Shown here: positions 16,864 to 25,138 of the stretch, piece by piece | Layout of the letters: each line of letters starts with the position of its first letter | Numbering within the stretch: position 1 is the first letter of the stretch | DNA from: JARKQH01 sp964631605 | Lineage (GTDB): Bacteria; Verrucomicrobiota; Verrucomicrobiia; Limisphaerales; UBA8199 | Assembly: GCA_964631605.1 (NCBI GenBank) | Contig: CAZVYG010000033.1 | Coordinates: 1 to 47,938 of the forward strand | Direction of reading: 5' to 3' | DNA: 47,938 nucleotides | Translations under genes and position numbers: made by a program | The notes under the pieces: model-generated | What the model was told of the DNA's origin: nothing | Databases searched by the model: none | The model's input: only the letters and a program-made list of their open reading frames with translations

Positions 16864-16903
16864 AACGGTCGCTGGCAAGGCGAACCCCGTCGCCTCCCGC
16901 CGC

Positions 16904-17122
16904 CTACTCGATAAGTTCCTTCGCCTGGACCAGTTCCTCGCCGAAGCCCAGGATGCCCATTACCTGCAACGCGGGCAGCGAACAGGCAAACTGGGCCGGG
17001 CGAAGCTCCGCGTCATCCAGCCATTGCTGGATGGTCTGGGTTTGATGAAAACCGTCCTTCGCAAGCAGATCGGCCACCTGCGCGAGGGCCTGCTCCTTCT
17101 GTTTCTGGGAAATAAGCTTCAT
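16904..17122 (-). CDS. Small hypothetical protein
   Basis: A 72-residue acidic, leucine/glutamine-rich helical protein, not recognised. It starts MKLISQKQKEQALAQVADLLAKDG and ends with an ELVQAKELIE helix; there is no signal peptide or membrane segment. It is convergent with the DUF2249 gene and divergent from the CvpA-like gene (161 bp away). The composition, a good start and lack of a competing frame favour a real gene, but no function can be offered. Confidence 0.55.
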   Translation of the reverse strand: MKLISQKQKEQALAQVADLLAKDGFHQTQTIQQWLDDAELRPAQFACSLPALQVMGILGFGEELVQAKELIE

Positions 17123-17283
17123 AGCAAATCATGAACGCCGGATTTCTGGGTGACTGCGTCAGGGTGACAGCAGGGTGCGGCACTTGTCGAGCCCAAATCC
17201 AGGCGGTTTAACACCGGGTTAAGGCGCTCGAGGGGCGAATTTTCTTCGTGCATTTTCACCCCGGAGGTCCTTAACTGGGAATC

Positions 17284-18510
17284 ATGACGATATGGCTGCT
17301 GGCAATACTGTTGCTCGCGTCGCTGGCCGGGCTGGGATATCGGCAGGGCGCGATTCGCGTCGCTTGCTCGTTTTTCGGGATTCTCGCCGGGGCCTGGCTG
17401 GCCGTGCCCCTGGGCCGGCTGGTCCGTCCGCTGTTTGTCGCCCTGGGCTTGAAAGACCCCATCTTCGCCTGGGTGATTCCCCCGTTGGTCATGTTCATCG
17501 TCATCTCGATCCTCTTCAAGGCCGGCGCCGCGGTGCTGCACCAAAAAGTTGATGTCTATTACAAATACCGCGCCGGTGACTTGCGGCTGGCCTTGTGGGA
17601 GAGGCTGAACCAACGCTTGGGCCTCTGCGTGGGGTTGCTCAATGGCTTGGCCTACCTGATCATCATCTCATTTATCATCTACGCCTTCAGCTATTGGACC
17701 GTGCAACTCTCCACCGGGGATGAAGATCCCCGTTCAGTGCGCATTCTCAACCGCCTCGGCAAGGACCTGCAAGCCACGGGCTTGAATCGCGTCGCCCGCG
17801 CCGTGGACGGCATGCCCGACCGCTTTTATGAAGCCGCCGATGTTGCCGGGCTGCTCTTTTACAATTCGCTGCTCGAAGCGCGCCTGAGTTCCTACCCGGC
17901 TTTCCTCGGTCTTGCTGAACGCGGCGATTTTCAGGCCCTTGGCAAGGACCGCGATTTTCTCGAAATGCGGCAGCGCGGGGCGTCCCTCGGCAAGCTGATG
18001 GAACACAGCCCGGTTCAGGCGATTGTGAAAAACCCGGAAACCCTCCGGCTGGTCTGGAACACCGTCGCGCCCAACCTCAAGGACCTGCAGATTTATCTCG
18101 AAACCGGCAAATCTCCCAAGTATGACCCCGAAACCCTGCTGGGCCGCTGGGAATTCAATGTCAACATGGCCATGGCCGGCATCCGCCGCACCCGCCCCAA
18201 CATCAGCGCGACCGAAATGCAAAAGCTCAAGAAATACATGCTGGCCGCCTTCTCCCAGACCAGCTTTGTCGCCATGACCGACCAAACCGCCATCCTCAAG
18301 AACGTCCCACAAGTCAAAATGCCCGCGGGCGGACCGGTGACGCCACCGACCATCCAGACGTTCTCCCTCGAATGGAAACGTTTGGGCAACAACCGCTATG
18401 AACTCACCTTTGCCGGCGGCGGCAGAGGTTCTCTCGCGGCCACCATCGAAGGCGACCGTCTGACTGTCTCGGGCGAAGGAATGGAACTGGTTTTTACCCG
18501 CGCTATCTAG
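17284..18510 (+). CDS. CvpA-like membrane protein
   Basis: 408 residues. The first about 145 contain four hydrophobic helices (TIWLLAILLLASLAGLGYRQG; FFGILAGAWLAVPLGRLV; FAWVIPPLVMFIVISILFKAG; GLLNGLAYLIIISFIIYAF) in the pattern of the CvpA/colicin V production family, whose members help envelope or biofilm-related functions. The remaining about 260 residues are soluble and helical (RLGKDLQATGLNRVARAVDG, LRLVWNTVAPNLKDLQIYLE), ending in a small beta-rich domain (FSLEWKRLGNNRYELTFAGGG). That tail is not part of classic CvpA, so this is a longer variant. Its stop overlaps the stop region of the convergent TlpA-like gene. Confidence 0.75.
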   Translation: MTIWLLAILLLASLAGLGYRQGAIRVACSFFGILAGAWLAVPLGRLVRPLFVALGLKDPIFAWVIPPLVMFIVISILFKAGAAVLHQKVDVYYKYRAGDLRLALWERLNQRLGLCVGLLNGLAYLIIISFIIYAFSYWTVQLSTGDEDPRSVRILNRLGKDLQATGLNRVARAVDGMPDRFYEAADVAGLLFYNSLLEARLSSYPAFLGLAERGDFQALGKDRDFLEMRQRGASLGKLMEHSPVQAIVKNPETLRLVWNTVAPNLKDLQIYLETGKSPKYDPETLLGRWEFNVNMAMAGIRRTRPNISATEMQKLKKYMLAAFSQTSFVAMTDQTAILKNVPQVKMPAGGPVTPPTIQTFSLEWKRLGNNRYELTFAGGGRGSLAATIEGDRLTVSGEGMELVFTRAI

Positions 18511-19079
18511 CCTCCCAGGACCTTCTCGATCTGGGCTTCCTTCAGTTGCATCGGATGCCCGATCCAGGCGATCTTGCCCGCCTTGTCCACCAGAAAAGCC
18601 GACGGAATTCCATTTCTTCCGGCAGCCTCCATCCAACTCTTCGCCATCTTGCCTTCCTTGCTCCCGGACTTGTCATCCAGCGCCACGCGGTAGGTCATCT
18701 TGTCCCCCATTTTCTTGACGAAGGGCGCCACCAGCTGCGCGCGCTCGGTGAGGTACANNNNNNNNNNGGGCGCCACCAGCGACTCGTCGCGCTCCCACAC
18801 GTTTTGCCCAATCACCACCAGCCCTTTGTCCTTGAACTTGGTGTGAAGCTCGTTCAGATGCGGAATCGTGGCCCGGCACGGCCCGCACCACGTCGCCCAG
18901 AACTCCACCAGATAAGCCTTGCCTGGCTCAAACCGTGTCACCGGATCCCCCTGAATCCATTTGCCCGCCTCGAGCTTGGGCGCCGGGTCCCCAACTTTTA
19001 GGGTCGCCGCCTGAGTCGAGCCCAGCCCTGCAACCAACGCCAGTACCGCCGCCAATCGTCCGAACATGCTGCTTTTCAT
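18507..19079 (-). CDS. Exported TlpA-like thioredoxin (sequence interrupted by an assembly gap)
   Basis: Periplasmic thiol-disulfide oxidoreductase of the TlpA/ResA type. Start ATG 19079 gives a signal peptide MKSSMFGRLAAVLALVAGLG and then a thioredoxin fold with the redox motif WCGPC (Cys65, Cys68) in VEFWATWCGPCRATIPHLNELH; the C-terminal GIPSAFLVDKAGKIAWIGHP holds the cis-proline loop. Ten N bases at 18758-18767 fall inside the gene. The reading frame survives the gap, but the 15 codons around it (four unknown residues and YLTERAQLVAP) repeat the neighbouring LVAP and look like an artefact; without them the protein reads normally. It may reduce or mature exported proteins. The stop overlaps the CvpA-like gene end. 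Confidence 0.88.
   Translation of the reverse strand: MKSSMFGRLAAVLALVAGLGSTQAATLKVGDPAPKLEAGKWIQGDPVTRFEPGKAYLVEFWATWCGPCRATIPHLNELHTKFKDKGLVVIGQNVWERDESLVAPXXXXYLTERAQLVAPFVKKMGDKMTYRVALDDKSGSKEGKMAKSWMEAAGRNGIPSAFLVDKAGKIAWIGHPMQLKEAQIEKVLGG
18758..18767. other. Scaffold gap of 10 N bases
   Basis: Ten consecutive N. The 13-mer GGGCGCCACCAGC occurs at 18723-18735 and again at 18768-18780, exactly 45 bp (15 codons) apart, so the two contig ends probably overlap and were not merged. Confidence 0.97.
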
Positions 19080-19113
19080 ATTAGTTTTGAGATTGATTCC
19101 ATTTAGCTCGTGT

Positions 19114-19143
19114 AACATAGCACAGAGATTAGGACGCTCGCAA
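19114..19143 (-). promoter_or_regulatory. Putative sigma-70 promoter for the TlpA-like gene
   Basis: On the minus strand TTGCGA (19143-19138) and TATGTT (19119-19114) are separated by 18 bp, 35 bp before ATG 19079. Plausible but not proven; it would uncouple this gene from the oxidoreductase upstream. Confidence 0.4.
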
Positions 19144-19255
19144 CGAGCTCTTTCTTCACTTGCAGCGGCTCAACCCCTGCATCGGCTTCAAACCAGGCCC
19201 CGCGGCTCCTTAAGCGGGGCGCCTTCGCCGTTTTCGTTGCAGCAGCGCAGGACCG

Positions 19256-20593
19256 CTAGCTCAGCCCTTTGACTTCCCAGCCCGCGCGGTAGTTGCGGCG
19301 AATGAACGCGTTGGCCTCGGCCTGGCCAAACCGCAGGCCGGCGCTGTCCCATTCGAGCGTGGCATTCGGAAAGCGGCAGGCAATCGTGCCGGTGAGAACC
19401 GCTTCGGTCAACGGCCCGGAGTAGTTGAAGCCCGCCGAGGTGGTCCCTTTGCCCAGACACGCTTCCACAAACGAGAGCCAGTGGTCTTCGCTTTGGACCT
19501 CCGGATACTTGAAGTGCTGGAACTTGGCGTCGGGATAGAGCAATGGGCGGTTGACGTGAGGCAGCACCAGCGTGCCCTGGGTGCCCACGAAGATGGAGCC
19601 CGTGTCGGGCCGCTCGTCGCCCTCCAGCAGGGCCAGCACGTCAGCCGGCGGTTTCTGGTTCCCGTCGTACCACGTGACCGTGACAGTGTTTTCGGCGGTG
19701 AAACGGGTTCCGGGGAAGGTGAAATGGATCAGCGAGTTAATCGGCCAGTTCCACGGGTTGGGGGCCGGGCCCTCGGACCGGACTGAAAGCGGGGCCTTCA
19801 AATCCAGGGCCTGAAAGACGGGATCGAAAATATGGCAGCCCATGTCGCCAAGGGTTCCGGTGCCGAAATCCAGACGGTTGCGCCAGTTGCCGGGATGATA
19901 ATAGCCTTTGCCGATGAAAGGGCGCTCGGCGCACACACCCAGCCAGAGATCCCAGTCAAATCCCTCCGGCACCGGGTCCGTGCGGTCCGGCAGCGGAGCC
20001 GGGTCCCCCCACGACTTGGGACACCAGCTATGGACGGACTTGATGCGGCCGATGGCGCCAGCTTGAATCAGCAACACCCCGAGTTTGTAGTGATTGCTGG
20101 AATGAATCTGGATTCCCATCTGGGTCACCAGCTTGTTTCGCCGCGCCAGTTCCGTCATCTGGCGCACCTCGTACAAGTCGTGCGCCAGCGGCTTCTGGCC
20201 ATAGACGTGCTTGCCCATTTGCATCGCCGTCACTGCGATCGGCGCGTGCATGTGGTCCGGCGTCGAGACGTTGACCGAATCCAGATTCTTCCCTTCCTTG
20301 TCGAGCAGGCGCCGCCAATCCTGGTAAACGCGCGCCGACGGGAACCGCTTGCGCAGTTCCACCGTCCGGTTCAGGTCCACCTCCGCGACCGCCACCAGTT
20401 CAAGCTGCCGGGACCGGACCAGTTGATTGATATCCGACCAGGCCATGCCGGACGCCCCGAAGCTGGCGTGCCGGAGAATTGAGGCGGGGGGCTTGGCGAT
20501 GAGGTCGCGCGTTACAAATGGCGCCGCCGCACAGACGGTGCCCAAGGACTTGAGAAAGGCGCGGCGTGAAAAAGCGGTGTGAATCATGTTCAT
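19256..20593 (-). CDS. Tat-exported Gfo/Idh/MocA family oxidoreductase
   Basis: 445-residue NAD(P)-dependent dehydrogenase-like protein. The N-terminus has a twin-arginine signal (SRRAFLK followed by a hydrophobic stretch TVCAAAPFVT), so it is folded before export to the periplasm. A Rossmann domain (about 40-160) contains GASGMAW in place of the strict GxGxxG, and the family EKP motif appears as QKP in GKHVYGQKPLAHDLYEV, a variant common in this exported subgroup. The C-terminal substrate domain follows (GDMGCHIFDPVFQAL). Exported members act on glycoside 3-hydroxyls in 3-keto-sugar pathways. It starts one base after the stop of the two-domain DUF1080 gene, so the pair forms an operon. Confidence 0.92.
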   Translation of the reverse strand: MNMIHTAFSRRAFLKSLGTVCAAAPFVTRDLIAKPPASILRHASFGASGMAWSDINQLVRSRQLELVAVAEVDLNRTVELRKRFPSARVYQDWRRLLDKEGKNLDSVNVSTPDHMHAPIAVTAMQMGKHVYGQKPLAHDLYEVRQMTELARRNKLVTQMGIQIHSSNHYKLGVLLIQAGAIGRIKSVHSWCPKSWGDPAPLPDRTDPVPEGFDWDLWLGVCAERPFIGKGYYHPGNWRNRLDFGTGTLGDMGCHIFDPVFQALDLKAPLSVRSEGPAPNPWNWPINSLIHFTFPGTRFTAENTVTVTWYDGNQKPPADVLALLEGDERPDTGSIFVGTQGTLVLPHVNRPLLYPDAKFQHFKYPEVQSEDHWLSFVEACLGKGTTSAGFNYSGPLTEAVLTGTIACRFPNATLEWDSAGLRFGQAEANAFIRRNYRAGWEVKGLS

Positions 20594-20594
20594 T

Positions 20595-21917
20595 TCAGTT
20601 GAGTGACTTTATTGAAACCTTGCGGAACATAACAGGATCACTGTGCCCGGCAAATCCGAAGTGGCCCCGCTTCAAATCCTTCCCGGGGTGGGGTGTGTTG
20701 GCCATGAACTCGGTCACGTTCGCCAGGTCGGTGTCCAATATCACCGTTCCATTGAGCTCAACCTTGAGGCTCGAGCCCTTCACCGTCACTTCCTGGTAAT
20801 TCCACTCCCCGACGGGGTGCTGATAGCCGCGGTGCGCCGCGACCATGCCGTAGGCCGAGCCATGCGCCTGGCGCGGGTCTATCTTCGCGTTCCTGGCCTT
20901 CTCGTAATTGTCATCCAGCACCTGCAGCTCGCACATGCCCGCATAGGCCGCATCGCCCCGGCCGGGGTAACGAATCGCCAGACCATTGTTGCCGCCCGCC
21001 GGCACCTTGAACTCGAGCCGCGTCACGAAGTCCCCGTACTCCCGCTGGGTGTAAATCGTCCCGCCCTTGCCGGGTTTGCAGACAATCGCTTCATCCTTGA
21101 CCTCGTAATTCTCGACCGGCCCCGCCCAGCCGCTGAAATCCCTGCCATTAAATACCGGCTCGAACCCCGGCGGATCTTCCGGCCGCAGCCATCGCGTGGC
21201 CTCCGCGGGGGGAATCTCCCGGATGAAAATGTTCCGCCAGCGAATCTCGCCGCCATGAGTCTGCAATTGAATGGGTCCGGTCGGGGGGATGGGCAGCTTG
21301 CGATCGTAATAATTCTCCATGATTGCTCCCTCGACGGTGGCCTGGCCGTTGAGCCACACCCAAACCCGTGAACCCACCATGACGATCCGGAACTGGTTCC
21401 ATTCCCCAAAGGGCTTGTCCGCTTTGACCAGCGGGTCCTTTCCAGCCGCTCCAGGACTGTTGTTCCACAAGCCCCCCGATCCCTTGTCCGCCCCGATCTT
21501 GAACTTTGCCTGATCGGTATAATCCCAGATCTGCACCTGGGGACAACCGCGCAGGTAAATGCCGCTGTCGGCTTGCGGAACCGTCTTGTAATCAATCAGC
21601 AGCTCAAAATTCCCGTAAAACTTGTCGGTAGTCAGGTACAAGCCCTTCCCGTCATTAACCAGTTCACCGTTTTCGACCCGCCAGTGTTGCGCGATGTCCG
21701 TCTGGCTGGCGGCTTTCCGCTGCTCCAACGCCTCCGGTGTCAAAGCCAGATAGGTGCGCGGATTGGTGGTTTGCTCCCCCCACCAGCCCGAGAGGTTCTC
21801 CCCGTTAAAAAGGGCGGTGAATCCGGGCGGGGCTGACGGAACCGCGCTGCCGAGGGAGGTTGCAGTGACCAAGGCCAGACCCACGGCGGCCAGCAGAGAA
21901 CAGGAACTTCGAATCAT
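20595..21917 (-). CDS. Exported protein with two DUF1080 (3-keto-disaccharide hydrolase) domains
   Basis: About 440 residues from ATG 21917, chosen because it begins a clean signal peptide (SCSLLAAVGLALVTATSLGSA). Two tandem DUF1080 beta-sandwich domains are seen. The first begins GFTALFNGENLSGWW with TDKFYGNFELLIDYK and SGIYLRGCPQVQIWD; the second begins GFEPVFNGRDFSGWAG with REYGDFVTRLEFKVPAGGNNGL and GMCELQVLDDNY. DUF1080/PF06439 proteins are concanavalin-like and some cleave 3-keto-disaccharides. Duplication may join a catalytic and a binding unit. With the adjacent oxidoreductase this suggests periplasmic oxidation of a sugar C3 hydroxyl and cleavage of the resulting 3-keto-glycoside; the substrate is unknown. 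Confidence 0.9.
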   Translation of the reverse strand: MIRSSCSLLAAVGLALVTATSLGSAVPSAPPGFTALFNGENLSGWWGEQTTNPRTYLALTPEALEQRKAASQTDIAQHWRVENGELVNDGKGLYLTTDKFYGNFELLIDYKTVPQADSGIYLRGCPQVQIWDYTDQAKFKIGADKGSGGLWNNSPGAAGKDPLVKADKPFGEWNQFRIVMVGSRVWVWLNGQATVEGAIMENYYDRKLPIPPTGPIQLQTHGGEIRWRNIFIREIPPAEATRWLRPEDPPGFEPVFNGRDFSGWAGPVENYEVKDEAIVCKPGKGGTIYTQREYGDFVTRLEFKVPAGGNNGLAIRYPGRGDAAYAGMCELQVLDDNYEKARNAKIDPRQAHGSAYGMVAAHRGYQHPVGEWNYQEVTVKGSSLKVELNGTVILDTDLANVTEFMANTPHPGKDLKRGHFGFAGHSDPVMFRKVSIKSLN

Positions 21918-22103
21918 AGCTTTCTTGTGTTGTATCTTGCCCCCCCTGCCTAAGCGAACGGTGACCGAGGCGCAACAAAGAAAATTGACGAATCGCCCCA
22001 CCTCCTTTATTCAGGACCCGCTCGAGAGCGCAGAACCCGGCCGCCATCGAATCCTCCGCCTGAATCCGGAAACAACCCGGCCTCGGAAACCTTGGGCGGC
22101 GCA

Positions 22104-22131
22104 TTGACAACCGGCGGCGGGCCAGTACTCT
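22104..22131 (+). promoter_or_regulatory. Putative sigma-70 promoter of the pilus motor operon
   Basis: Perfect -35 TTGACA at 22104-22109, 16-bp spacer, and TACTCT at 22126-22131, 42 bp before GTG 22174. The -10 is weak. It lies in the 256-bp divergent region between the DUF1080 gene and the first pilus ATPase gene. Confidence 0.45.
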
Positions 22132-22173
22132 GTCATTAGCTCTCCACGAGCAACGTGGCAGCCCAAAGCGAAC

Positions 22174-23889
22174 GTGTCAGAAAAAGACGATTATCTGGTT
22201 GATGTCCTGGTTGATCTCGGGTACGTGACCCCCGAGAAAGTGGCGGAATTACGGGCCGAAGCCCAATCAGCCGGGGTCGGAGTGGTGGACCTGATGGTGG
22301 CCAACGGCGTTGTCCGCCAGGCCGACGTCACCCAGGCCAAGGCGGCCCACTTCGGCGCCGAGGTGGTGGACCTGTCGCAGATCAAGATTCCCGACGACGT
22401 CATTGCCGCCGTGCCGCGCCACATTGCGCGCAAATACCGGGTCGTGCCGGTGTTCAAACACGACAACAGTCTCACGGTTGCCATTGCCGACCCCTCCGAC
22501 CTGGACACCATTGACAGCCTCACCCACCTCCTCCATGCCGATATCAGCCTGCAGGTGGCCTCCGACTCGGACATCGAAGCCGCGCTCAGCAAGTATTACG
22601 GCGAGCGGGGCGGCGGGATGGTGGCCGATCCCCGCATCTCCCAGGCCATCAAGGAACTTACCGAGGAGCACGTCCAGATTGGTGAGGTGTCGGCCGAGGA
22701 CGGCGCGACGGTGGCGGCGGACGCGCCCCTGATCAAGCTGGTCAATTCCTTGATTGTTGAGGCGTTCAAGCTGCGCGCCTCGGATATTCACCTCGAGCCG
22801 CTGGCCAAGAAGTTTCGGGTCCGGTATCGCATAGACGGCGTGCTGCACGAGATGAAGCCGCCGCCCAAACGCCTGCAGGCCGCGATCATCAGCCGCCTGA
22901 AAATCCAGTCGAACATGTCCATCTCGGAGCACCGGATTCCGCAGGACGGGCGTATTCAGACCTCGGTCGGGGGCAAACTCATTGACCTTCGCGTGTCCTG
23001 CCTTCCCACCAACCACGGCGAGAGCATCGTCATGCGTATTCTGGACAAGGAAGGTCTGCGCCTGGGTTTGCCCGAACTGGGCTTTTTCACCGATGACCAG
23101 CAGACCTTTGAGCGCCTGATCGGCCTGCCCGACGGCATCCTCCTGGTCACCGGGCCGACCGGCTCGGGCAAGACCACCACCCTTTACTCCTGCCTGCACT
23201 TCATTAACCGGCCCGACCGCAAAATCATCACGGTCGAAGATCCCGTCGAGTACTTGCTGGCCGGCATCAACCAGGTCCAGGTCAACGAAGCCGTTGGCCT
23301 CACCTTCGCCGCCGCGCTGCGCTCGATCCTCCGCCAGGCGCCCAACGTGATCATGATCGGGGAAATTCGCGACCTCGAAACGGCCTCGATCGCCATCAAT
23401 GCCTCGCTGACCGGCCACCTGGTGTTCTCGACCCTGCACACCAACGACGCCCCGAGCGCCGTCACCCGTCTGATTGACATCGGCGTGAAGCCCTTCCTGG
23501 TCGCCTCCTCGACCCGCGCCCTCATGGCCCAACGCCTCGTCCGGAAGGTGTGCAAACAGTGCGCCGCCCCCTACGTCCCCACCGAGGCGGAAATGAAGCA
23601 GCTCAGCATGGACCCCGCCAGCATCCAGGGCGGCACCTTCCTCCGCGGGAAAGGCTGCGGCAACTGTGCCAACACCGGCTTCCGCGGCCGCTTCGGCATT
23701 TTCGAGATTTTTGTCATTGATGACGATTCGCGAAAGCTGATTTACGAAAAGGTGCCCTCGTCGGTGCTGCGCGCGCGCGCCCGGGAGATGGGCATGCGCA
23801 CTTTGCGCGAAGACGGCGTCCGAAAGGTTTTGGCCGGCCTGACCACCCCCGACGAGGTCATCCGCGCCACCGTGGGAGACGAGGATTGA
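22174..23889 (+). CDS. Type IV pilus assembly / type II secretion ATPase (PilB/GspE type), copy 1
   Basis: Hexameric cytoplasmic motor that powers pilin polymerisation, 571 residues. It begins with an MshEN (GspE-II) domain (LVDLGYVTPEKVAELRAEAQS; AVPRHIARKYRVVPVF). The N2 domain has SDIHLEPLAKKFRVRYRIDG, and the RecA core has Walker A GPTGSGKTTTLYS near residue 325, Asp box VEDPVEYL, Walker B MIGEIRDLETASIAI and His box HTNDAPSAVTR. A tetracysteine zinc site follows (CKQC and CGNC). GTG 22174 is the start; no ATG fits. It heads a run of four pilus genes. A second, similar ATPase lies two genes downstream, so which one is the true PilB is open. Confidence 0.94.
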   Translation: MSEKDDYLVDVLVDLGYVTPEKVAELRAEAQSAGVGVVDLMVANGVVRQADVTQAKAAHFGAEVVDLSQIKIPDDVIAAVPRHIARKYRVVPVFKHDNSLTVAIADPSDLDTIDSLTHLLHADISLQVASDSDIEAALSKYYGERGGGMVADPRISQAIKELTEEHVQIGEVSAEDGATVAADAPLIKLVNSLIVEAFKLRASDIHLEPLAKKFRVRYRIDGVLHEMKPPPKRLQAAIISRLKIQSNMSISEHRIPQDGRIQTSVGGKLIDLRVSCLPTNHGESIVMRILDKEGLRLGLPELGFFTDDQQTFERLIGLPDGILLVTGPTGSGKTTTLYSCLHFINRPDRKIITVEDPVEYLLAGINQVQVNEAVGLTFAAALRSILRQAPNVIMIGEIRDLETASIAINASLTGHLVFSTLHTNDAPSAVTRLIDIGVKPFLVASSTRALMAQRLVRKVCKQCAAPYVPTEAEMKQLSMDPASIQGGTFLRGKGCGNCANTGFRGRFGIFEIFVIDDDSRKLIYEKVPSSVLRARAREMGMRTLREDGVRKVLAGLTTPDEVIRATVGDED

Positions 23890-24006
23890 GCGCCACCCCC
23901 AGCCACACCGGCCGCCGGCCGGGACCTGACCCGAGCGTGATAAATCTGCTTCCCGGCTGTCCCTATTCTTGGTTATGCTGTGGGCCTGATTTGAAGACGA
24001 TTTAGC

Positions 24007-25128
24007 ATGTCCTACTCAATGTCAGATTTGTTGCAGTTGGTGGTCTCGGAGGGCGCCTCCGACCTCCACATCCGCGTGGGGACGCCGCCAACCATCCGCG
24101 TGCACGGCATTCTGCACCGGGTCGAGGGACCCTCCCTGAATCCGGAGGATACGGAGGAGCTGATGCGCAGCATCACCTCCGAGGACCATATTCAACACGT
24201 GCGCGAGCGCGGCGGTGCCGACTTCGGCTTTGCCTTCGGCGAGGTGGCCCGGTTCCGGGTGAGCGTGTTCAAGGAGAAAGGCAATTTTGGGCTGGTGCTG
24301 CGGCAAATCCCGAGCAAGTTGCTGACGATGGAGCAGATTGGCATCCCTCCCTCGGCCAAGGAGCTGCTCTACAAGCCGCGCGGCCTGGTGCTGGTCACCG
24401 GCCCGACCGGGTCGGGCAAGACCACCACCCTGGCCTCGATGATCAACATCATCAACGAGGAGCGCGACGAGGCCCACATCATCACCATCGAGGACCCGAT
24501 CGAATACTATCATAAACACAAGAAGGCGCTCGTCACCCAACGCGAAATCGGCGTGGACGTTCCCAATTTCGCCGAGGCCCTCCGCCGCGCCCTGCGCCAG
24601 GACCCGGACGTGATCCTGGTCGGCGAAATGCGCGACCTGGAAACCATTGACGCCGCCATCACTGCGGCGGAAACGGGCCACCTTGTCTTTGGCACGCTCC
24701 ACACCACCGGGGCGGCCAAGACCATTGACCGCGTCGTCAACGCCTTCCCCACCAATCAGCAGGAGCAAATTCGAATTCAGCTCTCGACGGTGTTGCAGGC
24801 GGTGATCTCGCAATTGCTGCTGCCGCGGATTGACAAACCCGGGCGGGTGGCCATTTTTGAAATCATGGTCAACACGCCGTCCATCGCCGCCCTGATTCGC
24901 GACAACAAGACTTTCCGGATCAATTCGGACATCCAGACGGGCGCCAAGTACGGCATGGTGACGCTCGACAGTTTCCTGCTGGATAAATACCAACAGGGAA
25001 TGATCTCCCAGGAGGAAGTCATCACCAAGGCGCAGGACCCGGTGACGATTCAGGCGAAGCTGCAGGAGCTCGAGCTGGCCGAGGCGGTGGGGGCGGATGC
25101 CTCGGCGATGGTCGAGGGCAAGGTTTAG
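24007..25128 (+). CDS. pilT: Twitching motility / pilus retraction ATPase
   Basis: PilT disassembles type IV pili and drives twitching. The 373 residues are the usual size. The N-terminal PAS-like domain contains SEGASDLHIRVGTPPTIRVHG; the core has Walker A GPTGSGKTTTLASM near residue 131, Asp box TIEDPIEYYHKHKKA, Walker B VILVGEMRDLETIDAAI and His box GTLHTTGAAKTIDR. The usual C-terminal AIRNLIRE motif is here varied to SIAALIRDNK, which might change retraction behaviour. It has no zinc site, unlike the PilB-type neighbours. The gap to the next gene is 10 bp, so they are co-transcribed. Confidence 0.95.
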   Translation: MSYSMSDLLQLVVSEGASDLHIRVGTPPTIRVHGILHRVEGPSLNPEDTEELMRSITSEDHIQHVRERGGADFGFAFGEVARFRVSVFKEKGNFGLVLRQIPSKLLTMEQIGIPPSAKELLYKPRGLVLVTGPTGSGKTTTLASMINIINEERDEAHIITIEDPIEYYHKHKKALVTQREIGVDVPNFAEALRRALRQDPDVILVGEMRDLETIDAAITAAETGHLVFGTLHTTGAAKTIDRVVNAFPTNQQEQIRIQLSTVLQAVISQLLLPRIDKPGRVAIFEIMVNTPSIAALIRDNKTFRINSDIQTGAKYGMVTLDSFLLDKYQQGMISQEEVITKAQDPVTIQAKLQELELAEAVGADASAMVEGKV

Positions 25129-25138
25129 TTCCCTTCTT

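Noticed and set aside
19199..19226. GC-rich hairpin (CCCCGC with GCGGGG) downstream of the Gfo/Idh stop
   Set aside because: Imperfect and without a U-run; not accepted as a terminator.
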